Position numbers and translations under genes: made by a program
Notes under the pieces: generated by a model
What the model was told of the DNA's origin: nothing
Databases searched by the model: none
The model's input: the letters and a program-made list of their open reading frames with translations, nothing else
Shown: in pieces, positions 24,918 through 32,384 of the stretch
How the letters are laid out: the number at the start of each line of letters is the position of its first letter
How positions within the stretch are numbered: the stretch's first letter is position 1
Assembly (NCBI GenBank): GCA_036399015.1
Contig: DASWNW010000062.1
Coordinates: 119,101 to 183,100 of the forward strand
Source: QHVT01 sp036399015
GTDB lineage: Bacteria > Acidobacteriota > Thermoanaerobaculia > Gp7-AA8
Direction of reading: 5' to 3'
Length of the DNA stretch: 64,000 bases

Positions 24918-26333
24918 TCATTCGGAAACGGCGACGGCAGGCTCGAGTCCGAGCGTCCGGCGGATCAGCTCATCGGGCATCTGCATCCCGGTCATGAGCT
25001 CGAACTGGTGGCGCGCCTGCGCCATGAGCATGTCCCAGCCGTCGATCGTGATCCGCCCGGGAGCGCGCGTGCGCTCGATGAGCGCGGTGGGGCCGTCGCG
25101 GTAGACGAGGTCGACGACGACCGCGTCGCGGCGGAGCTGCCCGACCGGGAACGGCAGGCCGTCGCCGTTGCGGCCGACCGGCGTGGCGTTGACGACGATC
25201 GAGTAGCCGTCGCAGGAGAAGTCGGTCAGCGGGACGTAGGGGAGGTGGAGGAGGTTCTCGGCGAGCGAGCCCCGCTCCTCGCCGCGGTTGACGAGGGTGA
25301 CGCTCGCGCCGGCGTCGTGTAGCGCCGCGGCCATCGCCCGTCCGGAGCCGCCGCAGCCGATGACCGCCGCCTTCCGCCCGCGCGGCTGCACGCCCCGTTC
25401 GCGGAGGGTGAGCATGATCCCGTGCGCGTCGGTGGTCTCGGCGCGCCAGGCGTCGCCGCCGTTGCGGCGGACGAGGTTCGTGGAGAGGGCGTGCTGCACG
25501 ATGTCGCTGCTGTGCCGCGCCACGTGGATGGCCGCGCTCTTGTGCGGCGAGACGATGGAGAGGCCGCGCAGCGGGAAGCCGAGGTCGTCGAGGGCGCCGC
25601 TGTCGGCGACGCGCGTCCAGAACTTCTCGAAGTCTGGGACGTGGAACGGCAGGTAGAGCGCCGCGCGGCCGAGGGAGCGGTAGGTGGTGTTGTGCACGCG
25701 CGGGGAGAGGGAGTGCAGGACCGGGTCGCCCGCCATCCCGAACAGCTCCTCGACGTGCGGGAGGTTGGGGAAGCCGAAGTTCTCGACGAGGCGCGAGACG
25801 CTGGGGAGGCCGAGGGCCGCGTCGTCGCCGCCCGCGCCGCCGAAGACGATCGGCGCGCCGAGCCAGGGGGCGAGGAGGCGCGTCCAGAGTCCGATCGGCC
25901 CGGTGGCCCAGGCGGTGACGTCGTCGCGGCCGAGCTGTTTCAGGAGCCGCGGCGCCGCCAGCTCGTCGCCCGACTCGGCGGCGTGGATGACGACGCGGTG
26001 GAGGCGCGCCGCGACGTCGGTGATGCGATCGGCGGTGATCACGCGCCGCTCCGGCGGGATCGCGGCGAGGAGCTCGGGGGTGACGTCGTCCGGCTCGAGG
26101 TCGACGAGGTCGTACGCGGCGGCGGCACGGAGGAGCTGCGCCTGCCGGTCGGGCCCATGCGCGCGGAGCGAGAAGAGGAGCGTCCCGCCGAAGCGCGCGC
26201 GGAGCCATGCGGCGTCGGCGTCGTCGACGCGGTCGCCGCGCAACTCGAGCCAGTCTGCTCCAGCCGCGCCCGCGGGAATCCCCGTGGCCCGCGAGGGAAG
26301 ATCGGAGACGGCGACGATGATCGTCTGGCGCAT
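24918..26333 (-). CDS. AroD-AroE fusion with doubtful dehydratase half
   Basis: 471 residues, start at ATG 26333. The N-terminal half (about 1-215) has the TIM-barrel outline of type I 3-dehydroquinate dehydratase, but the Schiff-base Lys position reads HRVVIHA and the HD proton-relay motif is not seen, so it may be inactive. The C-terminal half is a convincing shikimate/quinate dehydrogenase: HSLSPRVHN, the catalytic Lys in SPHKS, the NADP loop GCGGSGRAMAAALHDAG and NATPVGRNGDG. It leads the 12-gene operon rather than an aromatic-amino-acid operon, suggesting a specialised shikimate-like reaction. Confidence 0.8.
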   Translation of the reverse strand: MRQTIIVAVSDLPSRATGIPAGAAGADWLELRGDRVDDADAAWLRARFGGTLLFSLRAHGPDRQAQLLRAAAAYDLVDLEPDDVTPELLAAIPPERRVITADRITDVAARLHRVVIHAAESGDELAAPRLLKQLGRDDVTAWATGPIGLWTRLLAPWLGAPIVFGGAGGDDAALGLPSVSRLVENFGFPNLPHVEELFGMAGDPVLHSLSPRVHNTTYRSLGRAALYLPFHVPDFEKFWTRVADSGALDDLGFPLRGLSIVSPHKSAAIHVARHSSDIVQHALSTNLVRRNGGDAWRAETTDAHGIMLTLRERGVQPRGRKAAVIGCGGSGRAMAAALHDAGASVTLVNRGEERGSLAENLLHLPYVPLTDFSCDGYSIVVNATPVGRNGDGLPFPVGQLRRDAVVVDLVYRDGPTALIERTRAPGRITIDGWDMLMAQARHQFELMTGMQMPDELIRRTLGLEPAVAVSE

Positions 26334-26370
26334 GGGCGGGGACCTATGGGATAGACGACGAAGGTGGAAA

Positions 26371-26510
26371 GGTTGTGACGGCGGGGACGGGCGGGGTTCC
26401 TCGGAGTTCCTCGGAGTTCCTCGGGTTCCTCGGCTGATGGCGCGGGGGACGTCCCGAGGAACTCCGAGGAACTCCGAGGAACCCGAGGAACCCGAGGCCC
26501 CGTCACAACC
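26371..26510. repeat. GGAGTTCCTCGG hairpin element between divergent genes
   Basis: Fills most of the 208-base gap between aroDE (-) and the beta-propeller gene (+). The outer flanks GGTTGTGACGG and its complement-like CCCCGTCACAACC (ending 26510), and the inner words TTCCTCGG and GAGGAACTCC, form one nearly perfect long hairpin around a short GC-rich loop (GCTGATGGCGCGGGGGAC). Any promoters of both operons must overlap or flank this structure. Confidence 0.9.
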
Positions 26511-26541
26511 CTCCCCCCGAAATCGTCTTCTCCCTGAACCC

Positions 26542-28401
26542 GTGACCCTTCCTCTCCTCCTGCTGGCCCTCACCGGGATCGCCGCTACGACGCCGGCGGC
26601 GGACGGCGCGTTTCATGGGAAGCAGCGGGACCGGGGGACGGCGGTCGAGCTGACGGTGAAGGACGCGCGCAACCCGGCGGCGACGTTGCGCGAGGGGCAG
26701 GCGGCGCAGTTCACGCTCACGCTGCGGGACGAGACCACCGGCTCGCCGGTCAACGGCGCGTTTCCGAACGTCTGGATGGTGCGCTACAAGCCGTTGGGGG
26801 ACGACGAGCCGAAGCGGTGCACGGCGGCTGTGGCGGCGCTGCTGTCCGGCGGGATGAACAGCCCCTCCGCGCTCGACCTCAACATCTATTACGTGCTGAC
26901 GCTGAACGGCGACGGCTCGATCAACGTCGTCGATCCCCACTTCAGCTTCGGCGGGTCGCAGCTCCTGGGGATGGTGCAGCTCGACCACCCCGGCTACGAC
27001 TGGGCGCTCGCCTCGAACGGCAACCGGCTGTTCGTGAGCGTCCCGGCGTCGAACCAGGTGGCGGTCGTGGACACGGTGCAGTGGAAGCTGGAGCGCTACC
27101 TGGACGCCGGTCCGAATCCGCGGCGCGTGCTCGCCTCCGCCGACGGGCGGCAGGTGTGGGTGGCGACCGATCGCGGGGTCAGCGTCATCGACGCCGCCGC
27201 AGCCACCGTCCTCGCCACCGTGAAGACCGGCGAAGGGGAGCACGATCTCGCCTTCGCCGGCGACGGCAACATTCTCGTGGTCACCAACCGCGCCGGCGGT
27301 ACGGCGTCGCTCATCGATACCCGCACTCACCACGCCCTGGGCGACGTCGCCGCCGGCGAGGAGCCGATCTCCGTCGTCTTCTCTCCCCTGAGCGGGATGG
27401 CCTACGTCGCCACCACGGGCGGCAGGGTCACGGTCATCGACCCGCGGAGGCGGAAGGCGATCGCCACGCTCGAGGCGGGGAAGGGGCTGACGCAGATCCG
27501 GATGGCGCCGGGCGGCCGGTTCGCCTTCATCCCCAATCCCGGCGAGGACAGCGTGCAGATCGTCGACACCGCCTCGAACCGGATCGTGCAGACCGCCTCG
27601 ATCACCGAGGGTCCGTTCGACGTCAGCTTCACCAACACCATCGCCTACGTGCGGCGGCTGCGCAGCTTCGCCGTCGACATGATTCCGCTGGCCGGCATCG
27701 GCAAGGAGGGGGAGCCGGTGCCGGTGATCGATTTCCCCGCGGGGGAGTATCCGTTCGGCAAGGCGCCGCGCACGACGGCGGCGGCGGGGATCGTGGCGGC
27801 GCCGGACGAGAACGCGGTCATCGTCGCCAACCCGGCGGCGAAGCACATCTATTACTACAAGGAAGGGATGGCGGCGCCGATCGGCCACTTCTCGAACTAC
27901 GGCCGGCACGCGCAGGCGGTGCTGGTGCTGGACCGGAGCATCAAGGCCTCGCGCGGCGCCTACTCGACGACCGGCGTGCTGCCGGCGGCGGGGGAGTACG
28001 ACGTGGCGGTGTTCGTCAACTCGCCGCGTACCATCAGTTGCTTCCGCATGTCGGTGGCCGCCGATCCGGAGCTGGCGGCGAAGAAGCGGGGCATGCCGGT
28101 GTCGATCGAGCACCTCACCGGCGAGCGCGTCGTCGCGGCGGGCGGGAAGTCGCGGCTCGCCTTCCGGCTGACGGACGTGGCGACGCAGCAGCCGCGCGGC
28201 GCGCTCGACGACGCGATGGTGCTGATCGTCCGGGCGGGCAGCACCTGGTTCACGCGGCAGCCGCTCGCCGGGGCGGAGGGCGGCCGGTACGAGACCGACT
28301 TCGTGCCGCCGGAGCCGGGCGTCTACTACGTCTACGTCGGGGCGCCGTCGATCGGCCTCAAGACGAGCAACCCGCAGTACCTCACTCTCGAGGCTCGTTG
28401 A
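26542..28401 (+). CDS. Secreted YVTN-type beta-propeller protein
   Basis: About 619 residues from GTG 26542, where a signal-like hydrophobic run (TLPLLLLALTGIAATTPA) begins; the frame is open further upstream only through repeat sequence. After an N-terminal beta-sandwich region, the residues from about 150 to 390 contain propeller blades of the GNRLFVSVPASNQVAVVDT, DGRQVWVATDRGVSVID and GRFAFIPNPGEDSVQIVDT type. The C-terminal 130 residues look Ig-like (VYYVYVGAPS). It is probably a periplasmic or surface binding protein; the ligand is unknown. It overlaps the convergent sigma factor gene by about 20 bases. Confidence 0.8.
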   Translation: MTLPLLLLALTGIAATTPAADGAFHGKQRDRGTAVELTVKDARNPAATLREGQAAQFTLTLRDETTGSPVNGAFPNVWMVRYKPLGDDEPKRCTAAVAALLSGGMNSPSALDLNIYYVLTLNGDGSINVVDPHFSFGGSQLLGMVQLDHPGYDWALASNGNRLFVSVPASNQVAVVDTVQWKLERYLDAGPNPRRVLASADGRQVWVATDRGVSVIDAAAATVLATVKTGEGEHDLAFAGDGNILVVTNRAGGTASLIDTRTHHALGDVAAGEEPISVVFSPLSGMAYVATTGGRVTVIDPRRRKAIATLEAGKGLTQIRMAPGGRFAFIPNPGEDSVQIVDTASNRIVQTASITEGPFDVSFTNTIAYVRRLRSFAVDMIPLAGIGKEGEPVPVIDFPAGEYPFGKAPRTTAAAGIVAAPDENAVIVANPAAKHIYYYKEGMAAPIGHFSNYGRHAQAVLVLDRSIKASRGAYSTTGVLPAAGEYDVAVFVNSPRTISCFRMSVAADPELAAKKRGMPVSIEHLTGERVVAAGGKSRLAFRLTDVATQQPRGALDDAMVLIVRAGSTWFTRQPLAGAEGGRYETDFVPPEPGVYYVYVGAPSIGLKTSNPQYLTLEAR

Positions 28402-28978
28402 CGAGCGGCCCGAGCTGGCGGCGCAGGACGACGCGCGCCTTCTGCACCCGCTTCCGGGCGGCGGTCTCGGTGATGGAGAGGCGCTCGGCGATCGTGGCGT
28501 AGCTGTCTTCGTGGAGGAAGCGGAGCTCGGCCACCGCGCCGAGGGCGGGCGGGAGCTGCGAGAAGGCATCGCCGATGCGCTCGCGGAGCTGCGAGGCGAA
28601 GCAGGCATCCTCGGGCGTCGGCTGTTCGCCGAGCGAGGCCTCGCGGTGGTTGAGGATGTTCTCGTCGAGCGGATCGGCGCGGCGCGTGCCGCGGCAGCGC
28701 TCTTTCTTGAGGTCGAGGCAGACGTTGGAGGTGAGGCGCGTGAGCCAGGCCTCGAGGTCGATGATCTGCGAGGCGTACTCGGGGAGCCGTTCGCGCGCCG
28801 TCATCATCGAGCGGCTCACCGCATCCTCGGCGTCGCTGCGCACCCGCTGCATGTGGCGGTGACAGACCGCGCCGAGGTGGCGTTCGTGGCGGAGCCAGAG
28901 CTTCCAGAACGCCGACGAGTCCCCTTCGGACAAAGCGTGGAGCAACTCCCGGTCGTGGGAGCGGGTATCGCTCGCCAT
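28382..28978 (-). CDS. ECF-type sigma-70 family factor
   Basis: 198 residues. Region 2 is ERHLGAVCHRHMQRV, DAEDAVSRSMMTARERL, and the region 4 helix-turn-helix is SYATIAERLSITETAARKRVQKARVVLRR, near the C-terminus. Region 3 is short. No anti-sigma gene is adjacent. It starts 120 bases downstream of the STAND gene on the same strand, so it may be part of that transcript. An unusual spacer of about 40 residues separates regions 2 and 4, as in several ECF families. Confidence 0.85.
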   Translation of the reverse strand: MASDTRSHDRELLHALSEGDSSAFWKLWLRHERHLGAVCHRHMQRVRSDAEDAVSRSMMTARERLPEYASQIIDLEAWLTRLTSNVCLDLKKERCRGTRRADPLDENILNHREASLGEQPTPEDACFASQLRERIGDAFSQLPPALGAVAELRFLHEDSYATIAERLSITETAARKRVQKARVVLRRQLGPLVNEPRE

Positions 28979-29098
28979 GGGTTGATGACCCTCCCTCTCT
29001 CGCTGCTGCGTTGAGACCGTTACTTAGGAGAGTCTTTCGGTCTGCGATCCCTACCACCAAGAAGGGAAGGTGCCGGTATTTCGGCGCGTGCTCACGGG

Positions 29099-31132
29099 TC
29101 AGGGAGAAGACTCGCTCGGGGGCGCGACGTGGACGGCACGTCGCAGCACTTCGACAGCCTCCGCACTGGCGGCGGCCGCATCATCGGTGTTGCCCATCTG
29201 CGTATGGACGGCGGCGATCGCCAGAAGCGTACGGGCATGGTTCTGCGGATGCCTCTTCTCGTAGTAGCTCGCGGCTTGCGCAAGCGACCGTAGCGCCTCC
29301 TCACCGACGTAAATATCGCCGAGGGCAAGCTGCGCGTCCGCGGCGGTCGCGACATCTTCGCCGCTTCTCCTCACGACTCCCTCGAGGACCGGCCTGGCAA
29401 GGTCGGGTCGTCCGGCGAGAAGCCATAGCTCGCCGAGTTGCAGTTGAAGGCGAAGGGATTTCATCCCGTCGCGCTGGTCCGCCGCAGCGGCGAGCGACTG
29501 ACGCGCCCCCTCGAGGTTGCCGCGCTCGACCCGCGCCCGTGCCTGCATGAGGCGTGTGCGCGCCTTCCGTCGTGGATCGTTCGTGATGGCGATGGCGGCG
29601 TCGTAATACGCATCGATCTTTTCAGGATTCCCTCGGGCCGCCTCGAGGAGCGCCGAGCTGATGCCTTCGAAGGCGGTCTGCCCGGTGGGGTCCCCAAGAG
29701 CAATGTAGAGCGGGCGTGCATCCTCCACGGCCTTGGCCGCAGCTGCGGGGTGACCGTTGTCCACGGCGATTTCAGCTTTCCCGACGAATGCCTTCAAAGC
29801 GCTGCGCTTCGCCTGCCGGTTCTGCGACTCGACGTTCATGTAGATCGCGCCGACAGCGACGACGGCCGCTACGATCAGGAAAGCGATCATCCGCCGCCGG
29901 GCCATGCGGGCGCGGTGACGCTCGCGTTTTACGCTCTGGTAGCCGGCCCGCCACTTGACGATGGGCTTGGAGAGCACATCGTGGAAGATTTCGTAGCGCG
30001 GCTTGTCGGTCGGGGCGTCTACCTGCCGCAGGATGCGGCTGTCGACGGCGAGCGCCTTTAGCGCCTGGGGGACGCCGCGGCAGTCCTCACCGACCATCTC
30101 TTCGAGATCGGCCGCTGAGTGCACGATCTTCGTTCCCGACGGCGTGACCAGGTGGTCGAACATGCGCGCGCAGACTTCCTGCAGGTGGGGCGAGAGCGTC
30201 TGGACGACGTCCTCCACGTAGCTGTGCACGATCCGGTCGGCCCCCCCGAGGGCGACGAGGGTCTGCAGGCGCAACGTGTGCGACCTCTGACCACGCTCCG
30301 CGTTCCACATCGCCTCCAGGATCATCTGCAGAAACGGCGTCTCGATTCGTGACTCGGAAGAGGGACCGGTCCTCACCTCCATCAGCACCTTCTCGACCAG
30401 CTCATTCTCGATCTCATAGAGCTTCGCCTCCGGATCGCTCTGCCGGAGCGCCTTGTTGTAGCGCTCGAGCGGTTTGACGATGGCTCGGCGTGCGCCCTCG
30501 AGGTCGAGGTGCTCGAGGCGGATGAGGTTTGACATGAGATTCGGGATGTGGGGCTGGAAGCGGTCGAGTTTCGCCGCGCAATCCTCGCGGATCGCCAGGA
30601 GGAAGTTCACCGGGGCGTCGTTGCGGTTCGCGAGACGCGCGAATTGGCGGTCGAAAGCCGCGCCGTCCTCGGTCTTCATGGCGTGATGATCGAGGAACTC
30701 CTCGAACTGATCGAAAATGATCGTGATGGCGCCTTTCGTCTTCGCCACCGCGGACGCCACACAGACGTCGAAGCCTTGCGATTCATCGACCGGATCGGCG
30801 GTTTTCTGCCGCACTGCGTCGGCGACGGCGTGGTTGAGGGCGCGGATCAGCCCCGGCTGCTGCCAGGAGCGGAAGAGCACGACGGTCGTGTTCTTCTGCG
30901 AGCGTACGAACGGGGCCACGCCGGCCATGAGCAGGGAGCTTTTCCCGGCGCCGCTCGCGCCATACAGAACGGTGACAGGCGCGGTGAGCAGGTTCGCGGC
31001 GATGGTCATCGTGTCTTCTTCGCGTCCGAAGAAATACTCGCTATCCAGAGCCGTGAAGGGATCGAGGCCGCGGTAGGGGCAGTCGGGCAGCACCGCCGCA
31101 GGTACCACGGCGTGTTCCGCGAGCGCGGTCAT
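29099..31132 (-). CDS. STAND ATPase with membrane helix and TPR tail
   Basis: 677 residues. The N-terminus CPYRGLDPFTALDSEYFFGRE is the nSTAND1 signature, followed by Walker A GASGAGKS (58-65) and Walker B IIFDQFEEF near 143. The STAND core runs to about 390. A basic stretch and one membrane helix (about 413-431) follow, then TPR-like helices to the end. The arrangement fits a switch ATPase that senses something through its TPR part and reports to an effector. The ATG overlaps the SIR2 gene by four bases, so the two are surely co-made. Homologous architecture is known among antiphage STAND (Avs-like) systems. Confidence 0.85.
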   Translation of the reverse strand: MTALAEHAVVPAAVLPDCPYRGLDPFTALDSEYFFGREEDTMTIAANLLTAPVTVLYGASGAGKSSLLMAGVAPFVRSQKNTTVVLFRSWQQPGLIRALNHAVADAVRQKTADPVDESQGFDVCVASAVAKTKGAITIIFDQFEEFLDHHAMKTEDGAAFDRQFARLANRNDAPVNFLLAIREDCAAKLDRFQPHIPNLMSNLIRLEHLDLEGARRAIVKPLERYNKALRQSDPEAKLYEIENELVEKVLMEVRTGPSSESRIETPFLQMILEAMWNAERGQRSHTLRLQTLVALGGADRIVHSYVEDVVQTLSPHLQEVCARMFDHLVTPSGTKIVHSAADLEEMVGEDCRGVPQALKALAVDSRILRQVDAPTDKPRYEIFHDVLSKPIVKWRAGYQSVKRERHRARMARRRMIAFLIVAAVVAVGAIYMNVESQNRQAKRSALKAFVGKAEIAVDNGHPAAAAKAVEDARPLYIALGDPTGQTAFEGISSALLEAARGNPEKIDAYYDAAIAITNDPRRKARTRLMQARARVERGNLEGARQSLAAAADQRDGMKSLRLQLQLGELWLLAGRPDLARPVLEGVVRRSGEDVATAADAQLALGDIYVGEEALRSLAQAASYYEKRHPQNHARTLLAIAAVHTQMGNTDDAAAASAEAVEVLRRAVHVAPPSESSP

Positions 31133-32175
31133 CGGGTGCTTCCGTTTCTCGGCTGCTGGCGCAGCCGTTGGACGAAATCGTCGAGGGGCATGTCGAAGAT
31201 CCCGACGTTTCTCGACCTCCAGAGCGTCCGCTCGAGCTCCGAGGGCTCGTACTGGATCGCCCAGGCCGGGAGCTGCGAGTCCTTGGGGGAGTACTCGCCG
31301 ATGTACTCGTCGAAGGGGTCACCGCCGTCGAGTTGAAGTTCATGCGGCGTCTTCAGATCGGCATGTGTCGGTTCGTAGCCGCATGCCGCATTGAGGCTCT
31401 CCAGCATTACACGGAGGTTCCAGTCGCGCAGACTGTACCCGAGGAAGAGGAACGCCGAGTTCTTGAACTTCCACATGAAGCGCGATGGGATCGCGACCTT
31501 GTCCGCCATGCGCGCCAGGAACCGGACGTAGTCTTCTTCGGTGATGACGAAGCTGTTCCAGGCGCTGCGCGGGCTGACGGTGCCATGCATCTTGTAGATG
31601 ATGGTCGTGTCGGTCAGCGACAGCGGCAGTTTGGACGGCTTGTGGGGCTCCGGCTCGACCGCTCCCGGTTTCCACCAGAGCACCGAGCCGGCGTACGCCT
31701 CACGTTCCGGGTAAGCAACCAGGTGGTATGGACGTTTCTCGGCTTCGAAGGCTTTCTCGAGCAGATTGTCGTAGTTGGTGGTGACGATGAGCAGCGGCTG
31801 CGAGCAGTTCGCCAGGAACTGGTGGATGACGCCGGGCGCGTAGTCCTTCGCGAATACCTCGCGCAGCCGGCGGACCAGCAGGCGGCGCCGGGCCTGCACT
31901 TCGTAATACGAGGCGATCTTGGCCAGGTCGGAAATCTCCGCCGGGTCGGGGAAGCTGCATTTCTCCGCCAGCCAATTCCCGAGCTCCTTGCCGTTGGGGA
32001 GGAAGCCCTTGTCAGCGCCGGTCCATGGAACGGGCCGGCCGGCGTTGTCGCTCGGCCGGCCGCAAAGTGATGCGCCGGCGCCGAGAAAGGGAATGACCTC
32101 ACCGGACTCCAGAAGATCGCCAATTTCGCCGTAGGGCGGCTCAATGCGAGCGCCCCGAGTCGCCATTTCGCTCAT
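31129..32175 (-). CDS. SIR2-domain protein, likely NADase effector
   Basis: 348 residues, SIR2-like throughout. PFLGAGAS at 29-36 binds NAD, TTNYD at 132-136 is the conserved Asn-Asp region, and H197 in YKMHG is the expected catalytic histidine. FLFLGYSLRDWNLR near 245 is typical of the bacterial defence-type SIR2 group. In known systems (ThsA, DSR, Avs5) this domain destroys NAD to stop infected cells. It lacks Zn-binding cysteine pairs of deacetylase sirtuins, which supports NADase over deacetylase. First gene of a two-gene operon with the STAND protein. Confidence 0.85.
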   Translation of the reverse strand: MSEMATRGARIEPPYGEIGDLLESGEVIPFLGAGASLCGRPSDNAGRPVPWTGADKGFLPNGKELGNWLAEKCSFPDPAEISDLAKIASYYEVQARRRLLVRRLREVFAKDYAPGVIHQFLANCSQPLLIVTTNYDNLLEKAFEAEKRPYHLVAYPEREAYAGSVLWWKPGAVEPEPHKPSKLPLSLTDTTIIYKMHGTVSPRSAWNSFVITEEDYVRFLARMADKVAIPSRFMWKFKNSAFLFLGYSLRDWNLRVMLESLNAACGYEPTHADLKTPHELQLDGGDPFDEYIGEYSPKDSQLPAWAIQYEPSELERTLWRSRNVGIFDMPLDDFVQRLRQQPRNGSTR

Positions 32176-32384
32176 AAGTTTCTCAAGGTAAGGGGTACTT
32201 CGTTCGATTTTTCCCTGCCCGGTTTATTACGGAGAGCTCTGTGTCGCCCGGATCCCTACCCACGGAGATGGAATGTCATCGGACGACTGCCCGACTCGCT
32301 GTAAACAGGCGCGACCGTGGGCAGCTGCCGGAACAGTGTCAATTTAACACTCCCGCAGTGACATAATTGACGCCCATTCAATTC
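32176..32384. promoter_or_regulatory. Divergent promoter region, SIR2-STAND / kinase
   Basis: 209 bases between two divergent genes, less GC-rich than its surroundings. It contains GTGTCAATTTAACAC (an imperfect dyad) at about 32336-32350 and AT-rich stretches on both sides, and holds the start regions of both transcripts. I see no confident -35/-10 pair and no ORF. Confidence 0.45.

Noticed and set aside
31129..32175. Ordinary sirtuin deacetylase.
   Set aside because: There are no zinc-binding Cys pairs; the FLGYSLRD pattern and STAND neighbour fit the defence-type SIR2 branch.
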